Shown here: one piece after another, positions 1-8,214 of the stretch
Layout of the letters: each line of letters starts with the position of its first letter
Numbering within the stretch: position 1 is the stretch's first letter
NCBI GenBank assembly: GCA_036676235.1
Contig: JAKFDI010000085.1
Span: 1 to 64,000, forward strand
Source of the DNA: JAKFDI01 sp036676235
GTDB lineage: Bacteria; Pseudomonadota; Gammaproteobacteria; Burkholderiales; Burkholderiaceae_C
DNA: 64,000 bases
Direction: 5' to 3'
Position numbers and translations under genes: made by a program
Notes under the pieces: generated by a model
Databases searched by the model: none
What the model saw: the letters and a program-made list of their open reading frames with translations, nothing else
What the model was told of the DNA's origin: nothing

Positions 1-652
1 TCTTCTGCAGTTGACGCACGAGCATCGACAGGCTGAAGCAGATCACGAAGTACACGGCGGCGGCAACGAGGTAAGTCTCCACCGGGCGGTTGAAGTTCTT
101 GCCCGCGATCTCGAAGCCCTTGAGCAGGTCGTAGGCGCCGATCGCATACACGAGCGAGGTGTCCTGGAACAGGATGATGGTCTGGGTGAGCAGCACTGGC
201 AGCATGTTGCGAAAGGCCTGCGGCAGCACGATGAGCTGCATGCACTGCCGGTAGTTCATGCCCACCGCGTAGCCGGCGTAGACCTGCCCCTTGGGCACGC
301 TCTGGATGCCCGCACGCATGATCTCGGAGTAGTAGGCCGCCTCGAACACCGTGAAGGTGATGATGGCCGACAGCTCCGCACCCATGGGCTGGCCGATCAG
401 CATCGGGATGAGCAGGAAGAACCACAGGATCACCATCACCAGCGGGATGGAGCGCAGCGTGTCGACATACAGCGCCGCCGGCACCATGAGCCACTTCTTG
501 CCCGACAGGCGCATGAGCGCGAGCACGGTGCCGAGCACGATGCCGCCCACCATCGCGATCAGCGTGAGCTGGATGGAGAAGAAGAAGCCCTTGGCGATGT
601 AGCTGGAAACGACCTGCCACGTCAGGAATGAAAAATCGAGATTGAGGTTCAC
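1..652 (-). CDS. gltK: Glutamate/aspartate ABC transporter permease GltK (3' end outside window)
   Basis: This is the second inner-membrane permease of a polar amino-acid importer (His/Glu/Gln/Arg permease family). About 217 codons are visible, close to the usual length of roughly 225, so only the last residues are missing. The translation is hydrophobic with several membrane segments. It carries the EAA cytoplasmic loop that docks on the ATPase (EAAYYSEIMRAG followed by VPKGQ). I chose the GTG at 652 because it shares a GTGA with the stop of gltJ, which implies translational coupling, and because the ORF has no better upstream start. The ATPase gene gltL would be expected just beyond the window edge. 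Substrate assignment rests on the GltI-like binding protein upstream. Confidence 0.88.
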   Translation of the reverse strand, partial: MNLNLDFSFLTWQVVSSYIAKGFFFSIQLTLIAMVGGIVLGTVLALMRLSGKKWLMVPAALYVDTLRSIPLVMVILWFFLLIPMLIGQPMGAELSAIITFTVFEAAYYSEIMRAGIQSVPKGQVYAGYAVGMNYRQCMQLIVLPQAFRNMLPVLLTQTIILFQDTSLVYAIGAYDLLKGFEIAGKNFNRPVETYLVAAAVYFVICFSLSMLVRQLQK

Positions 653-1359
653 CGGCCTTCTCCGATCATCCCCGGTACCTGCACGCGGTGTTCGATGAAC
701 AACGCGATGCGGTTGATGGCAAAGGCCGAGATGAAGTACAGCCCCGTCACGGCGAGGTACACCTCAACGCCGCGCGAGGTTTCTTCCTGCACCTGCATGG
801 CGTACATCGTGAGCTCCGCCACGCTCACCGCGAAGGCGACGGACGAGTTCTTGACGATGTTCATCGACTCGCTGGTCAGCGGCGGCACGATGATGCGAAA
901 CGCCATCGGCAGCAGCACGTAGCGGTAGGTCTGCGGCAGCGTGAGGCCAATGGCCAGGCCCGCGTAGCGCTGGCCGCGCGGCAGGGCCTGGATGCCGGCC
1001 TTCACCTGCTCGGAGATGCGCGCCGAGGTGAAGAAGCCGAGCGCGAACACCACGAGGATGAAGCTCGGCACCTGCTGCAGAGAGCGGAACATCGACGGGA
1101 TGACGTGGTACCAGAGAAAGATCTGCACCAGCAGCGGGATGTTGCGAAACACCTCGGTCCAGGCATTGCCGAACCACACCAGCGGCTTGCTCGGCGTGGT
1201 GCGCGCAATGCCCACCAGCGAACCCACCACCAGCGACAGCACCAGAGACAGCAGCGCCACGCTGAGCGTCCAGCCCCAGGCCGACATCAGCCATTCGAGG
1301 TAGGTGCGGCCACTGCCGTCGTCCTGCAGGAAGACCTGCCAGTCCCATGTCATGTTCAA
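649..1359 (-). CDS. gltJ: Glutamate/aspartate ABC transporter permease GltJ
   Basis: This 236-residue inner-membrane permease pairs with GltK to form the translocation channel. An N-terminal stretch with a WGWTLSVALLSLVLSLVVG membrane segment is followed by a FRNIPLLVQIFLWY segment typical of GltJ. An EAA-type loop follows (ARISEQVKAGIQALPRGQ). It lies between gltI and gltK on the reverse strand in the classical gltIJK order and overlaps gltK by four bases. A stem-loop in the gap to gltI probably lowers its expression relative to the binding protein. Confidence 0.9.
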   Translation of the reverse strand: MNMTWDWQVFLQDDGSGRTYLEWLMSAWGWTLSVALLSLVLSLVVGSLVGIARTTPSKPLVWFGNAWTEVFRNIPLLVQIFLWYHVIPSMFRSLQQVPSFILVVFALGFFTSARISEQVKAGIQALPRGQRYAGLAIGLTLPQTYRYVLLPMAFRIIVPPLTSESMNIVKNSSVAFAVSVAELTMYAMQVQEETSRGVEVYLAVTGLYFISAFAINRIALFIEHRVQVPGMIGEGR

Positions 1360-1395
1360 GCTTGCCTCCCCGGCATCGTCGTTCGCTGCGCGCGA

Positions 1396-1430
1396 AAGAA
1401 AAAGCGCGGTGCGGTGAGCCCGCGCCGCGC
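1396..1430 (-). terminator. Intra-operon hairpin with U-tract between gltI and gltJ
   Basis: Read on the reverse strand, an 11-base stem (GCGCGGCGCGG pairing with CCGCACCGCGC, one mismatch) closes a 5-base loop and is followed by TTTTTCTTT. This is the shape of a rho-independent terminator or attenuator. It sits 72 bases after the gltI stop and before gltJ, so it should give more transcript for the periplasmic binding protein than for the permeases. Confidence 0.65.
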
Positions 1431-1501
1431 CTCATGCACCGCAGGCAAGCCCCGCGCCAGAGCGCGTAGAAGCCTGCCCGAGTGCCGCACGCGCCGAAGC
1501 A

Positions 1502-2389
1502 TCACTTCTGCGCGTAGTCCTCCATCGGCTTGTCGTTCGGGTTCGCCCAGGCGTCCTTGGTGGCGGCCGACATCGGCAGGCCGATCTTGGTGTTGTTGGG
1601 CGGAATCGGCTGCATGAACCAGGTGTCGTAGAGCTTGGCGAGTTCGCCGCTCTTGATCATGCCCTTGATGCTGTCGTCCACGGCCTTCTTGAATGCCGGG
1701 TCGTCGCGGCGCAGCATGCAGGCGATGGGCTCCACGTTGAGAACGTCGCCGACGATCTTGAAGTCGGCCGGGTTCTTCGACTTGGAGATGTTGGCGGCCA
1801 GGATGGAGCCGTCCATCACGAAGGCGTCGGCACGGCCCGAGGCCAGCAGCAGGAAGCTGTCGGAGTGGTCCTTGCCGAAGACCTCCTTGAAGTCCACGCC
1901 TTCGGCGCGCTTGTGCTTGCGCAGCGTCTGGACCGAGGTGGTGCCGGTGGTGGTGGCGATCGTCTTGCCCTTCAGGTCGTCGATGTTGTCGATGCCGGAA
2001 TCGGCCTTCACCGCCATGCGCACTTCCTCGACATAGGTCGTGACGGCGAAGGCCACGTCCTTCTGGCGTGCGCGGTTGTTGGTGGTGGAGCCGCACTCGA
2101 GGTCGACCGTGCCGTTCTGCATCAGCGGAATGCGGTTCTGCGAGGTCACCGGCTGCCACTTGATGTCGAGCTTGGACATGTCCAGCTGCTTCTGCAGGTC
2201 GGCGGCGATGCGCTTGGCCATCTCGGTGTGGAATCCCGTGTACTTGCCGTCGCCCACGGTGAACGACAGTGCCGACGACTCGCGCGCGCCCAGCGTGATG
2301 GAGCCGCTGTCCTTGATCTTCTTGAGCGTGTCGGCGTGAGCCAGCCCGACGGCCATCACCGCGGCCAGCGCGAGCAGGGTTTTTTTCAT
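1502..2389 (-). CDS. gltI: Glutamate/aspartate ABC transporter periplasmic binding protein GltI
   Basis: This 295-residue periplasmic solute-binding protein delivers glutamate or aspartate to GltJK. A short signal peptide (MKKTLLALAAVMAVGLAHA) is followed by the family-3 binding fold. Typical GltI stretches are GFHTEMAKRIA, NRIPLMQNGTVDLECGSTTN and LKGKTIATTTGTTS. The start at 2389 is favoured over in-frame upstream codons because it gives a clean signal peptide and has AAGGAG at 2397-2402, seven bases upstream. A LysR gene lies upstream in the same direction and may regulate it. The preceding gap of about 127 bases should hold the promoter. Confidence 0.93.
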   Translation of the reverse strand: MKKTLLALAAVMAVGLAHADTLKKIKDSGSITLGARESSALSFTVGDGKYTGFHTEMAKRIAADLQKQLDMSKLDIKWQPVTSQNRIPLMQNGTVDLECGSTTNNRARQKDVAFAVTTYVEEVRMAVKADSGIDNIDDLKGKTIATTTGTTSVQTLRKHKRAEGVDFKEVFGKDHSDSFLLLASGRADAFVMDGSILAANISKSKNPADFKIVGDVLNVEPIACMLRRDDPAFKKAVDDSIKGMIKSGELAKLYDTWFMQPIPPNNTKIGLPMSAATKDAWANPNDKPMEDYAQK

Positions 2390-2516
2390 TGCAGGACTCC
2401 TTGTGAGAGATTGGAAAGAGAGGGATCGGAATTCTAGGGACGGCCCCCGTGCGCAGAACCACGTAGAACCCCGCGCCTGTTGCGTTGCCGCAGGGTTCGG
2501 AACGCGGCCTAAGGCG

Positions 2517-3434
2517 TCACGCGCCGGCGCGCAAGAACTCCCACAGCGCCTGCGCTCCGGGCTTGGCGTGGCGCGCAAACTCCGGCCGCTCGCGGTAGAT
2601 GCGCATTTCCATCGACAGCTCGCACAGCCCGGCCGGCGCGGCGCGCACCAGGCGCCGGCTCTTGAGTTCCTTCTTCACCGAACTGCCCGGCAGGAAGGCG
2701 ACGCCGTGCCCTTCCTGCGCCATGGCCTTCAGGCTCTCGGCCATGTCGGTCTCGTAGATCGGATCGAGCCCCAGCGGCTCGGGCGAGAGCTTGCCGATCT
2801 GCTCGACCATCTGGCCGAGGTAGGCGCCGGCCGCATAGGCGAGATACGGCACCTTCTGGCCCGGCGCCGCGGGCAGGCGAAACATCGGCTGGCCGTTGGC
2901 GTCGGCGCGCGCATAGGCGGCGAAAGTTTCGCGCCCGAGGCTCAGCATCTCGTAGCGCTCGGCGGCCAGCTGCAGCGGCTGCGAGGCATGGTGGTAGGCC
3001 AGCAGCAGGTCGCAGTTGCCTTCGGTCAGCAGCATCACGGCGTCGTGCACGTTGAGCGCGATCAGCCGGCTTTTCAGCGCCGGGAAGTGGCGCCGCAGAT
3101 CCATCACCCAATGCGGGAAGAAGGTGAAGGCGAGCGAGTGCGGCAGCGCGAACTCGATGGTGTCTTTCGCGCCCACCTGGTGGCTGCGCATCATGTTGCG
3201 CGTGGCCTGCAGGGCGCCGAGGATCTCGAGCGCCTGCTCGTGCAGCGTCACGCCCGCCGGAGTGAGCCGCGTGGGATAGGACGAGCGGTCAACCAAATCG
3301 ACGCCGGCCCAGGCCTCCAGCGCCTGGATGCGGCGCGAGAACGCCGGTTGCGTGACATGGCGAAGCTGCGCCGAACGCGAGAAGCTGTGCGTCTCGGCGA
3401 GGCTTGCGAAGTCTTCGAGCCACTTGGTTTCCAC
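2517..3434 (-). CDS. LysR-family transcriptional regulator
   Basis: This 305-residue protein has an N-terminal winged helix-turn-helix (residues about 1-60, with HSFSRSAQLRHVTQPAFSRRI) and a C-terminal effector-binding domain. The overall length is normal for LysR proteins. It lies directly upstream of gltI on the same strand, so control of amino-acid uptake is possible but not shown. The effector is unknown. It sits 24 bases after the start of the ABC exporter gene's reading direction, with no obvious promoter between them, so read-through from that gene is possible. Confidence 0.88.
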   Translation of the reverse strand: METKWLEDFASLAETHSFSRSAQLRHVTQPAFSRRIQALEAWAGVDLVDRSSYPTRLTPAGVTLHEQALEILGALQATRNMMRSHQVGAKDTIEFALPHSLAFTFFPHWVMDLRRHFPALKSRLIALNVHDAVMLLTEGNCDLLLAYHHASQPLQLAAERYEMLSLGRETFAAYARADANGQPMFRLPAAPGQKVPYLAYAAGAYLGQMVEQIGKLSPEPLGLDPIYETDMAESLKAMAQEGHGVAFLPGSSVKKELKSRRLVRAAPAGLCELSMEMRIYRERPEFARHAKPGAQALWEFLRAGA

Positions 3435-3458
3435 GGCGGCGCAGTGTAGGCCCAGGCG

Positions 3459-5315
3459 TCAGGCCACGGCTACACCCGGCTGGGGCGTCGGCGACAGGTC
3501 ATGCCCGCTTTGCTGCAGCCGCCAGATGCGCTCGTACATGCCGCCCGCGCGCAGCAGTTCGGCATGCGCGCCGCGCTCGACGATGCGCCCGTTCTCCATC
3601 ACGAGGATCTGGTGCGCGTCGACGATGGTCGACAGCCGGTGCGCGATCACCAGCGCCGTCTTGCCGCGCGCCACGCCCTTCAGCTCGGCCTGAATGGCGC
3701 GTTCGTTGGCCGAGTCGAGCGCCGAGGTGGCTTCGTCGAAGATCATGATCGGCGGGTTCTTCAGCAGCGTGCGCGCAATCGCCACGCGTTGCTTCTCGCC
3801 GCCCGACAGCTTGAGCCCACGCTCGCCCACCGTGGTGTCGTAGCCGAGCGGCGTGGAGGCGATGAAGTCGTGAATGCGTGCCGCCTTGGCCGCCGCCTCG
3901 ATCTCGGCCTGGCTCGCGCCGGCGCGGCCGTAGCCGATGTTGTAGGCCACGGTGTCGTTGAAGAGCACCGTGTCCTGCGGCACGATGCCAATCGCCTGGC
4001 GCAGGCTCTCCTGCGTGACGTGGCGGACGTCCTGGCCGTCGATCGTGATGCGCCCGGCGTTCACGTCGTAGAAGCGAAACAGCAGCCGAGCCAGCGTGCT
4101 CTTGCCGGAGCCCGATGGGCCGACCACGGCCACCGTGCGGCCCGCCGGAATCTCGAAGCTCAGGTCATGCAGGATGGGCCGATTCGCCTCGTAGGCGAAG
4201 TCGACGTGCTCGAAGCGCACCGCGCCCTCGCTCACGGCGAGCGGCGTCGCATCCGGCACGTCGTCGACCTCGCGCTGGCGCTCCAGCAACGCGAACATCT
4301 TGCCGAGATCGGTGAGGCTTTGCTTGATCTCGCGGTACACCACGCCCAGAAAGTTGAGCGGGATGTAGAGCTGGATCATGAAGGCGTTGATCATCACCAG
4401 GTCGCCGAGCGTCATGCGCCCTTCCGCCACGCCGGCGGTGGCGCGCCACAGCATCGCGACGAGCGCCGCGGCAATGATGAGCTGCTGGCCGGTATTGAGC
4501 ATCGACAGCGTGCTCTGCGACTTGAGCGAGACGCGGTGCAGGTGCAGCAGGTTCTCGTCGTAGCGCTTCGCCTCGAAGCCTTCGTTGTTGAAGTACTTCA
4601 CCGTCTCGTAGTTCAGCAGCGAGTCGATGGCGCGCGTGTGCGTCTTCGAGTCGATCTCGTTGAGCTGCAGGCGGAACTTGGTGCGCCAATTGGTGACGAC
4701 GATGGTGTAGGCGATGTAGCTCACGAGTGCCGCCACGGTGATCCACGCGAACCAGGCATCGAACTTCACGCCCAGCAGCGTGAGCACCAGCACCATCTCG
4801 AACAGCGTGGGCACGATGCTGTAGAGGGAATACGAGATCAGCGAATGCACGGCGCGCGTGCCGCGCTCGATATCGCGCGTCATGCCGCCGGTCTGGCGCT
4901 CCAGGTGAAAGCGCAGGCTCAGCGCATGCAGGTGGCGGAACACCTGCAGCGAGATGCTGCGCGAGGCGCCTTCGGTGGCGCGCGCGAACACCAGCTCGCG
5001 CAGTTCGGTGAACAGCGAAGTCGACAGCCGCAGCGCCCCGTAGGCCACGATCAGGCCGATGGGCACCACGAGCAAGGCCCGTGGGTCGGTGGGCGACAGC
5101 GTCATGCGGTCGACCAGTTCTTTCAGCAGCAGCGGCACGCCGACGTTCGCCAGCTTGGCCGCCACCATGAAGCCCAGCGCGATGCCCACGCGCCAGCGGT
5201 ATTCCCACAGGTACGGCAGCAGCTTCTTCAGCGTGGCGCTGTCCGGGCGCGGCTTCTCGCTCGCTGCGGCATCGGCCGGCGTGGGTGAGGAACGGGCTTC
5301 GGCGAGTCGACGCAT
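3459..5315 (-). CDS. Atm1/HMT1-type ABC exporter (fused membrane and ATPase domains)
   Basis: This 618-residue half-transporter would act as a homodimer in the inner membrane. The N-terminal half holds six membrane helices. The C-terminal ATPase has Walker A GPSGSGKS at residues 399-406, signature LSGGEKQRVAIARTLL and Walker B IMIFDEATSALD. The segment DRGTRAV-like 'ERGTRAVHSLISYSLYSIVPTLFE' region (cited in part) matches the ABCB7/Atm1 subfamily, which in mitochondria and alphaproteobacteria exports glutathione-linked sulfur or metal compounds. The substrate here is inferred, not shown. The gene is divergent from the thioesterase gene with a gap of only 41 bases, so the two promoters must be compact or overlapping. 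Confidence 0.88.
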   Translation of the reverse strand: MRRLAEARSSPTPADAAASEKPRPDSATLKKLLPYLWEYRWRVGIALGFMVAAKLANVGVPLLLKELVDRMTLSPTDPRALLVVPIGLIVAYGALRLSTSLFTELRELVFARATEGASRSISLQVFRHLHALSLRFHLERQTGGMTRDIERGTRAVHSLISYSLYSIVPTLFEMVLVLTLLGVKFDAWFAWITVAALVSYIAYTIVVTNWRTKFRLQLNEIDSKTHTRAIDSLLNYETVKYFNNEGFEAKRYDENLLHLHRVSLKSQSTLSMLNTGQQLIIAAALVAMLWRATAGVAEGRMTLGDLVMINAFMIQLYIPLNFLGVVYREIKQSLTDLGKMFALLERQREVDDVPDATPLAVSEGAVRFEHVDFAYEANRPILHDLSFEIPAGRTVAVVGPSGSGKSTLARLLFRFYDVNAGRITIDGQDVRHVTQESLRQAIGIVPQDTVLFNDTVAYNIGYGRAGASQAEIEAAAKAARIHDFIASTPLGYDTTVGERGLKLSGGEKQRVAIARTLLKNPPIMIFDEATSALDSANERAIQAELKGVARGKTALVIAHRLSTIVDAHQILVMENGRIVERGAHAELLRAGGMYERIWRLQQSGHDLSPTPQPGVAVA

Positions 5316-5356
5316 CGTGAAAGAATCGGGCGATCAGGGAACGCAAGAGAAGCAAT

Positions 5357-5785
5357 ATGCCCGAGATCACGAATGCCGCGCATCGGCAAGACCCGTTCGA
5401 GCCCGCCGGCCTCGCGCCCGAACTGACGCTCGTGATGCGTGTGACGCCCATGCCGGCCGATGCCAACGGCAACGGCGACATCTTCGGCGGCTGGATCATG
5501 GCCCAGGTCGACCTGGCCGGGAGCGTACTCGCTGGCGGCCTTGCGAAGGGGCGCATTGCGACGGTGGCGGTGAACGAGTTCCTGTTCAAGCAGCCGGTGT
5601 CTGTGGGCGATCTGCTGAGCTTTTATGCGGTAGTGAAGCGGGTGGGCACGACGTCAGTGACGGTGCGTGTGGAGGTGCATGCACAGCGCAATCCGGCTGC
5701 GCCGCAGATCGTGAAGGTGACGGAGGCGAACCTCACCTATGTAGCGATCGACAACGGAGGGAAGCCTCGGAAGTTGCCGGTGTAG
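5357..5785 (+). CDS. Acyl-CoA thioesterase, YciA-like hot-dog fold
   Basis: This 142-residue cytoplasmic enzyme hydrolyses acyl-CoA thioesters. The hot-dog active-site helix is visible as GNGDIFGGWIMAQVDLAGS, and NEFLFKQPVSVGDLL matches the second conserved strand region. Length is normal for YciA-type thioesterases. It is transcribed alone, divergent from the ABC exporter and convergent with the short-chain dehydrogenase gene, with a gap of only 12 bases. Weak ribosome site AGAGAAG lies upstream of the ATG. Chain-length preference cannot be read from the sequence. Confidence 0.88.
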   Translation: MPEITNAAHRQDPFEPAGLAPELTLVMRVTPMPADANGNGDIFGGWIMAQVDLAGSVLAGGLAKGRIATVAVNEFLFKQPVSVGDLLSFYAVVKRVGTTSVTVRVEVHAQRNPAAPQIVKVTEANLTYVAIDNGGKPRKLPV

Positions 5786-5797
5786 AAGAAGAAGGCA

Positions 5798-6628
5798 TCA
5801 GTCCACAAAGAAATCCATGACGAATTCCTTCGTCCCCGGCGTCACGCTGTACTTCTCCAGATCCGTGACCCCATGCTTCGCCAGCAACTCATCATCAATG
5901 AAGAAGTTGCCCGTCGTCGTCTTCGCATCCGAAGTCAAGACCAGATAAGCCGCATCCGACAAAATTTCCGGCGTGCGGCAGCGTGAAATATCCGCCTGCG
6001 GAATCATCTGCAGCGCCGCCGTCGCAATCGCCGTGCGCGGCCACAGGCTGTTGACGCCGATGCCGTAAGGCCGGAACTCGCCCGCATGCCCCAGCGTGCA
6101 TTCGCTCATGCCGTACTTCGCCATCGTGTAGGCCACGTGCGGCGCAAACCAGTGTTCGCGCATCGACAGCGGCGGCGACATGCTCAGCACATGCGGATTG
6201 CGCTCCGCCTGCGCCGAAGCGATGAGATGCGGCAGGCAGGCCTGCGTGCACAAATAGGTGCCGCGCACGTTCACGCCGAACATCAGGTCGAAGCGCTTCA
6301 TCGGCGTGGCCGGTGTCGGCGTCATGCTGATGGCACTGGCATTGTTGATCAGGATGTCGATGCCGCCGAAGCGCGCCACCGCCTGCTCCACCGCGGCCAG
6401 CACGCTGGCTTCCTCGCGGATGTCGGTCTGTACCGCCAGCGCCTGGCCGCCGGCCGCCTCGATCTCGGCCGCGGCGGAATGAATGGTGCCGGGCAGCTTC
6501 GGATTGGCCTCGGTGGTCTTCGCGACCACGACCACATTGGCGCCGTCGGCCGCCGCGCGCTTGGCGATGGCGAGGCCAATGCCGCGCGAGGCGCCGGTGA
6601 TGAAGAGGGTCTTGCCTGAGAGGTTCAT
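5798..6628 (-). CDS. Short-chain dehydrogenase/reductase, HSDL2-like
   Basis: This 276-residue NAD(P)-dependent oxidoreductase has the nucleotide-binding motif TGASRGIG near residue 10, the NNAS motif and the catalytic YxxxK in AYTMAKYGMS. The C-terminal FFIDDELLAKHGV resembles HSDL2-type and citronellol/citronellal-dehydrogenase-type enzymes that act on fatty or terpenoid substrates. The start at 6628 forms an ATGA overlap with the SGNH hydrolase gene. It ends the fatty-acid cluster, so a role in acyl-chain or fatty-alcohol metabolism fits, but the substrate is not known. Confidence 0.85.
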   Translation of the reverse strand: MNLSGKTLFITGASRGIGLAIAKRAAADGANVVVVAKTTEANPKLPGTIHSAAAEIEAAGGQALAVQTDIREEASVLAAVEQAVARFGGIDILINNASAISMTPTPATPMKRFDLMFGVNVRGTYLCTQACLPHLIASAQAERNPHVLSMSPPLSMREHWFAPHVAYTMAKYGMSECTLGHAGEFRPYGIGVNSLWPRTAIATAALQMIPQADISRCRTPEILSDAAYLVLTSDAKTTTGNFFIDDELLAKHGVTDLEKYSVTPGTKEFVMDFFVD

Positions 6629-7350
6629 GCGGTTGTCTCCTGGGATGGAAGTTGTTCGGCAATGAAACGGGCGAGCGCCTCGCCGCAGGCGCGGTAGACC
6701 GGCTCGCCGGGGTGGAAGCCGTCGGCGGCCATGCAGTCGGCCGACAGCGCGAGTTCGATCGGCACATGCCACACGTCGCTGCGCGTGGCAGCCCAATGCG
6801 CCATGGCGCGATCGTGCGCCAGCGCATCGGCGCCCATCGCCCAGCGCAGCGGCTGCGGCAGCACGGGAAAGCGGTGGATGGGCGGCAGCGGCGCGAACAC
6901 GACATGGCGCACGCCGGCATGCGCCAGCAGCCAGCCGGCCAGGGCCTCGCGGTGCTGCAGCGCGCGCCGCACCGGCACCTGGTCGATCACGTCGTTGACG
7001 CCGAGCATCACCACGGCCACGTCGGCCGCTGCGGGTGCGCTTTGCTGCAGCAGCGGCAATGCCTGCGCGGTGGTGACGCCGCTCTTGGCGAGGAGCTGCC
7101 AGACCACTTCGACATTCAGCGACCCTGCGAGGCTGCGTGACAGATGACCGACCAGCGCCTCGTCCTGCGTCGCCACGCCGACGCCCGCGCCCGACGAATC
7201 GCCCACGACCAGCAGATGCAGCGCACGGCCGGCGCCGCAGCGGCCGATGCGCGGGCCGTCGGCTTCGGGCAGCGCCAGCGCGCGTCGGCGCGTCGCCACC
7301 GCCTGCGCCACCAGCAGCGGCGAGAGCAGCAGCTTGGCGGCCAGCAACAT
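6625..7350 (-). CDS. SGNH/GDSL-family hydrolase
   Basis: This 241-residue esterase-like protein shows the SGNH blocks: GDSSGAG (nucleophile serine), LGVNDV (block III asparagine) and DGFHPG (aspartate and histidine). The first 20 residues (MLLAAKLLLSPLLVAQAVAT) are hydrophobic, so it is probably membrane-anchored or exported. It lies in the beta-oxidation cluster, 27 bases after the enoyl-CoA hydratase and overlapping the dehydrogenase by four bases. A role in releasing fatty acids from esters at the cell envelope would suit this context but is inference. Confidence 0.82.
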   Translation of the reverse strand: MLLAAKLLLSPLLVAQAVATRRRALALPEADGPRIGRCGAGRALHLLVVGDSSGAGVGVATQDEALVGHLSRSLAGSLNVEVVWQLLAKSGVTTAQALPLLQQSAPAAADVAVVMLGVNDVIDQVPVRRALQHREALAGWLLAHAGVRHVVFAPLPPIHRFPVLPQPLRWAMGADALAHDRAMAHWAATRSDVWHVPIELALSADCMAADGFHPGEPVYRACGEALARFIAEQLPSQETTA

Positions 7351-7377
7351 GGCGCGGGGTTTGGCGACCAGGCCCGG

Positions 7378-8139
7378 TCAGAACTTCGAGAAGTCGGGCT
7401 TGCGCTTCTGCAGGAAGGCGCTGAAGGCTTCCTTCGCCTCGGGGCTTTGCAGCCGGTCGCGGAACAGGTTGCCTTCGATGGCGATGGTTTCGGGCACCAC
7501 CGTCTCGCGTGCGCGGCGCAGCAGCTTCTTGGTCTCGCGCACGGCACCGGGTGGCAGCGCGTTGAAGCGCTCGGCCACACGGCGCGCATGCGTCACCACC
7601 TCGGCCGCGGGCAGCACCGCACTGGCAATGCCGCACTCCACCGCTTCGGCACCGGTGAAGGGCGTGCCCAGCAGCAGCCGTTCGGCGGCGCGCACGTTGC
7701 CCATGAGCTGCGGCACGATCCAGCTGGAACCGAACTCGGGCACGAGGCCGAGGCTCACGAAGGGCATGGCGAGCCGCGCTTCGTCGGACACATAGACGAA
7801 GTCGCAGTGCAGCAACATCGTGGTGCCGATGCCGATGGCCGCGCCAGTGACCGCCGCCACCACCGGCTTGTCGCAGCCCATCAGCGCCTTCATGAAGGTG
7901 AAGCTCGACGATTCGCCTGTCGTGGGCGGGCGGCCGGCGAAATCCTCGATGTCGTTGCCGGAGGTGAAGATGCCCGGCTGGCCGGTCAGCAGCACGGCGC
8001 GCACGGCGTTGTCGGCCTTGGCGGCGATGAGCGCATCGGCCATCGCCTGGTACATCTCCTGGGTGATGGCGTTCTTCTTCTCGGGGCGTGCGATCTCGAT
8101 GGTGTAGACACCGTCGAGCACGGCAGTCTTGATGCTCAT
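7378..8139 (-). CDS. Enoyl-CoA hydratase/isomerase family protein
   Basis: This 253-residue crotonase-fold enzyme probably hydrates 2-enoyl-CoA or shifts double bonds. Seen are NAITQEMYQAM in the N-terminal helix, SGNDIEDFAG forming part of the oxyanion pocket and GAAIGIGTTMLLHCDFVY, the conserved glycine-rich helix. The usual second glutamate position reads EFGSS, as in PaaG/isomerase-like members, so isomerase activity is possible. AGGAG lies upstream of the ATG. It follows the thiolase gene after a 75-base gap that contains three phased CGTGAA repeats. Confidence 0.87.
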   Translation of the reverse strand: MSIKTAVLDGVYTIEIARPEKKNAITQEMYQAMADALIAAKADNAVRAVLLTGQPGIFTSGNDIEDFAGRPPTTGESSSFTFMKALMGCDKPVVAAVTGAAIGIGTTMLLHCDFVYVSDEARLAMPFVSLGLVPEFGSSWIVPQLMGNVRAAERLLLGTPFTGAEAVECGIASAVLPAAEVVTHARRVAERFNALPPGAVRETKKLLRRARETVVPETIAIEGNLFRDRLQSPEAKEAFSAFLQKRKPDFSKF

Positions 8140-8158
8140 GTCGTCTCCTGGAGGAATC

Positions 8159-8188
8159 CGTGAAGTAGCGTGAAAGGGCGTGAAAGGA
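8159..8188 (+). repeat. Three CGTGAA repeats at exact 10-base spacing
   Basis: CGTGAA occurs at 8159, 8169 and 8179, forming three units of CGTGAANNNN in phase with the DNA helix. They lie in the gap between the thiolase and enoyl-CoA hydratase genes, about 20 bases before the latter's start. They could be a direct-repeat operator or chance. Confidence 0.5.
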
Positions 8189-8214
8189 ACGGCGGCGTTT
8201 TTACCCTGCGAGCA

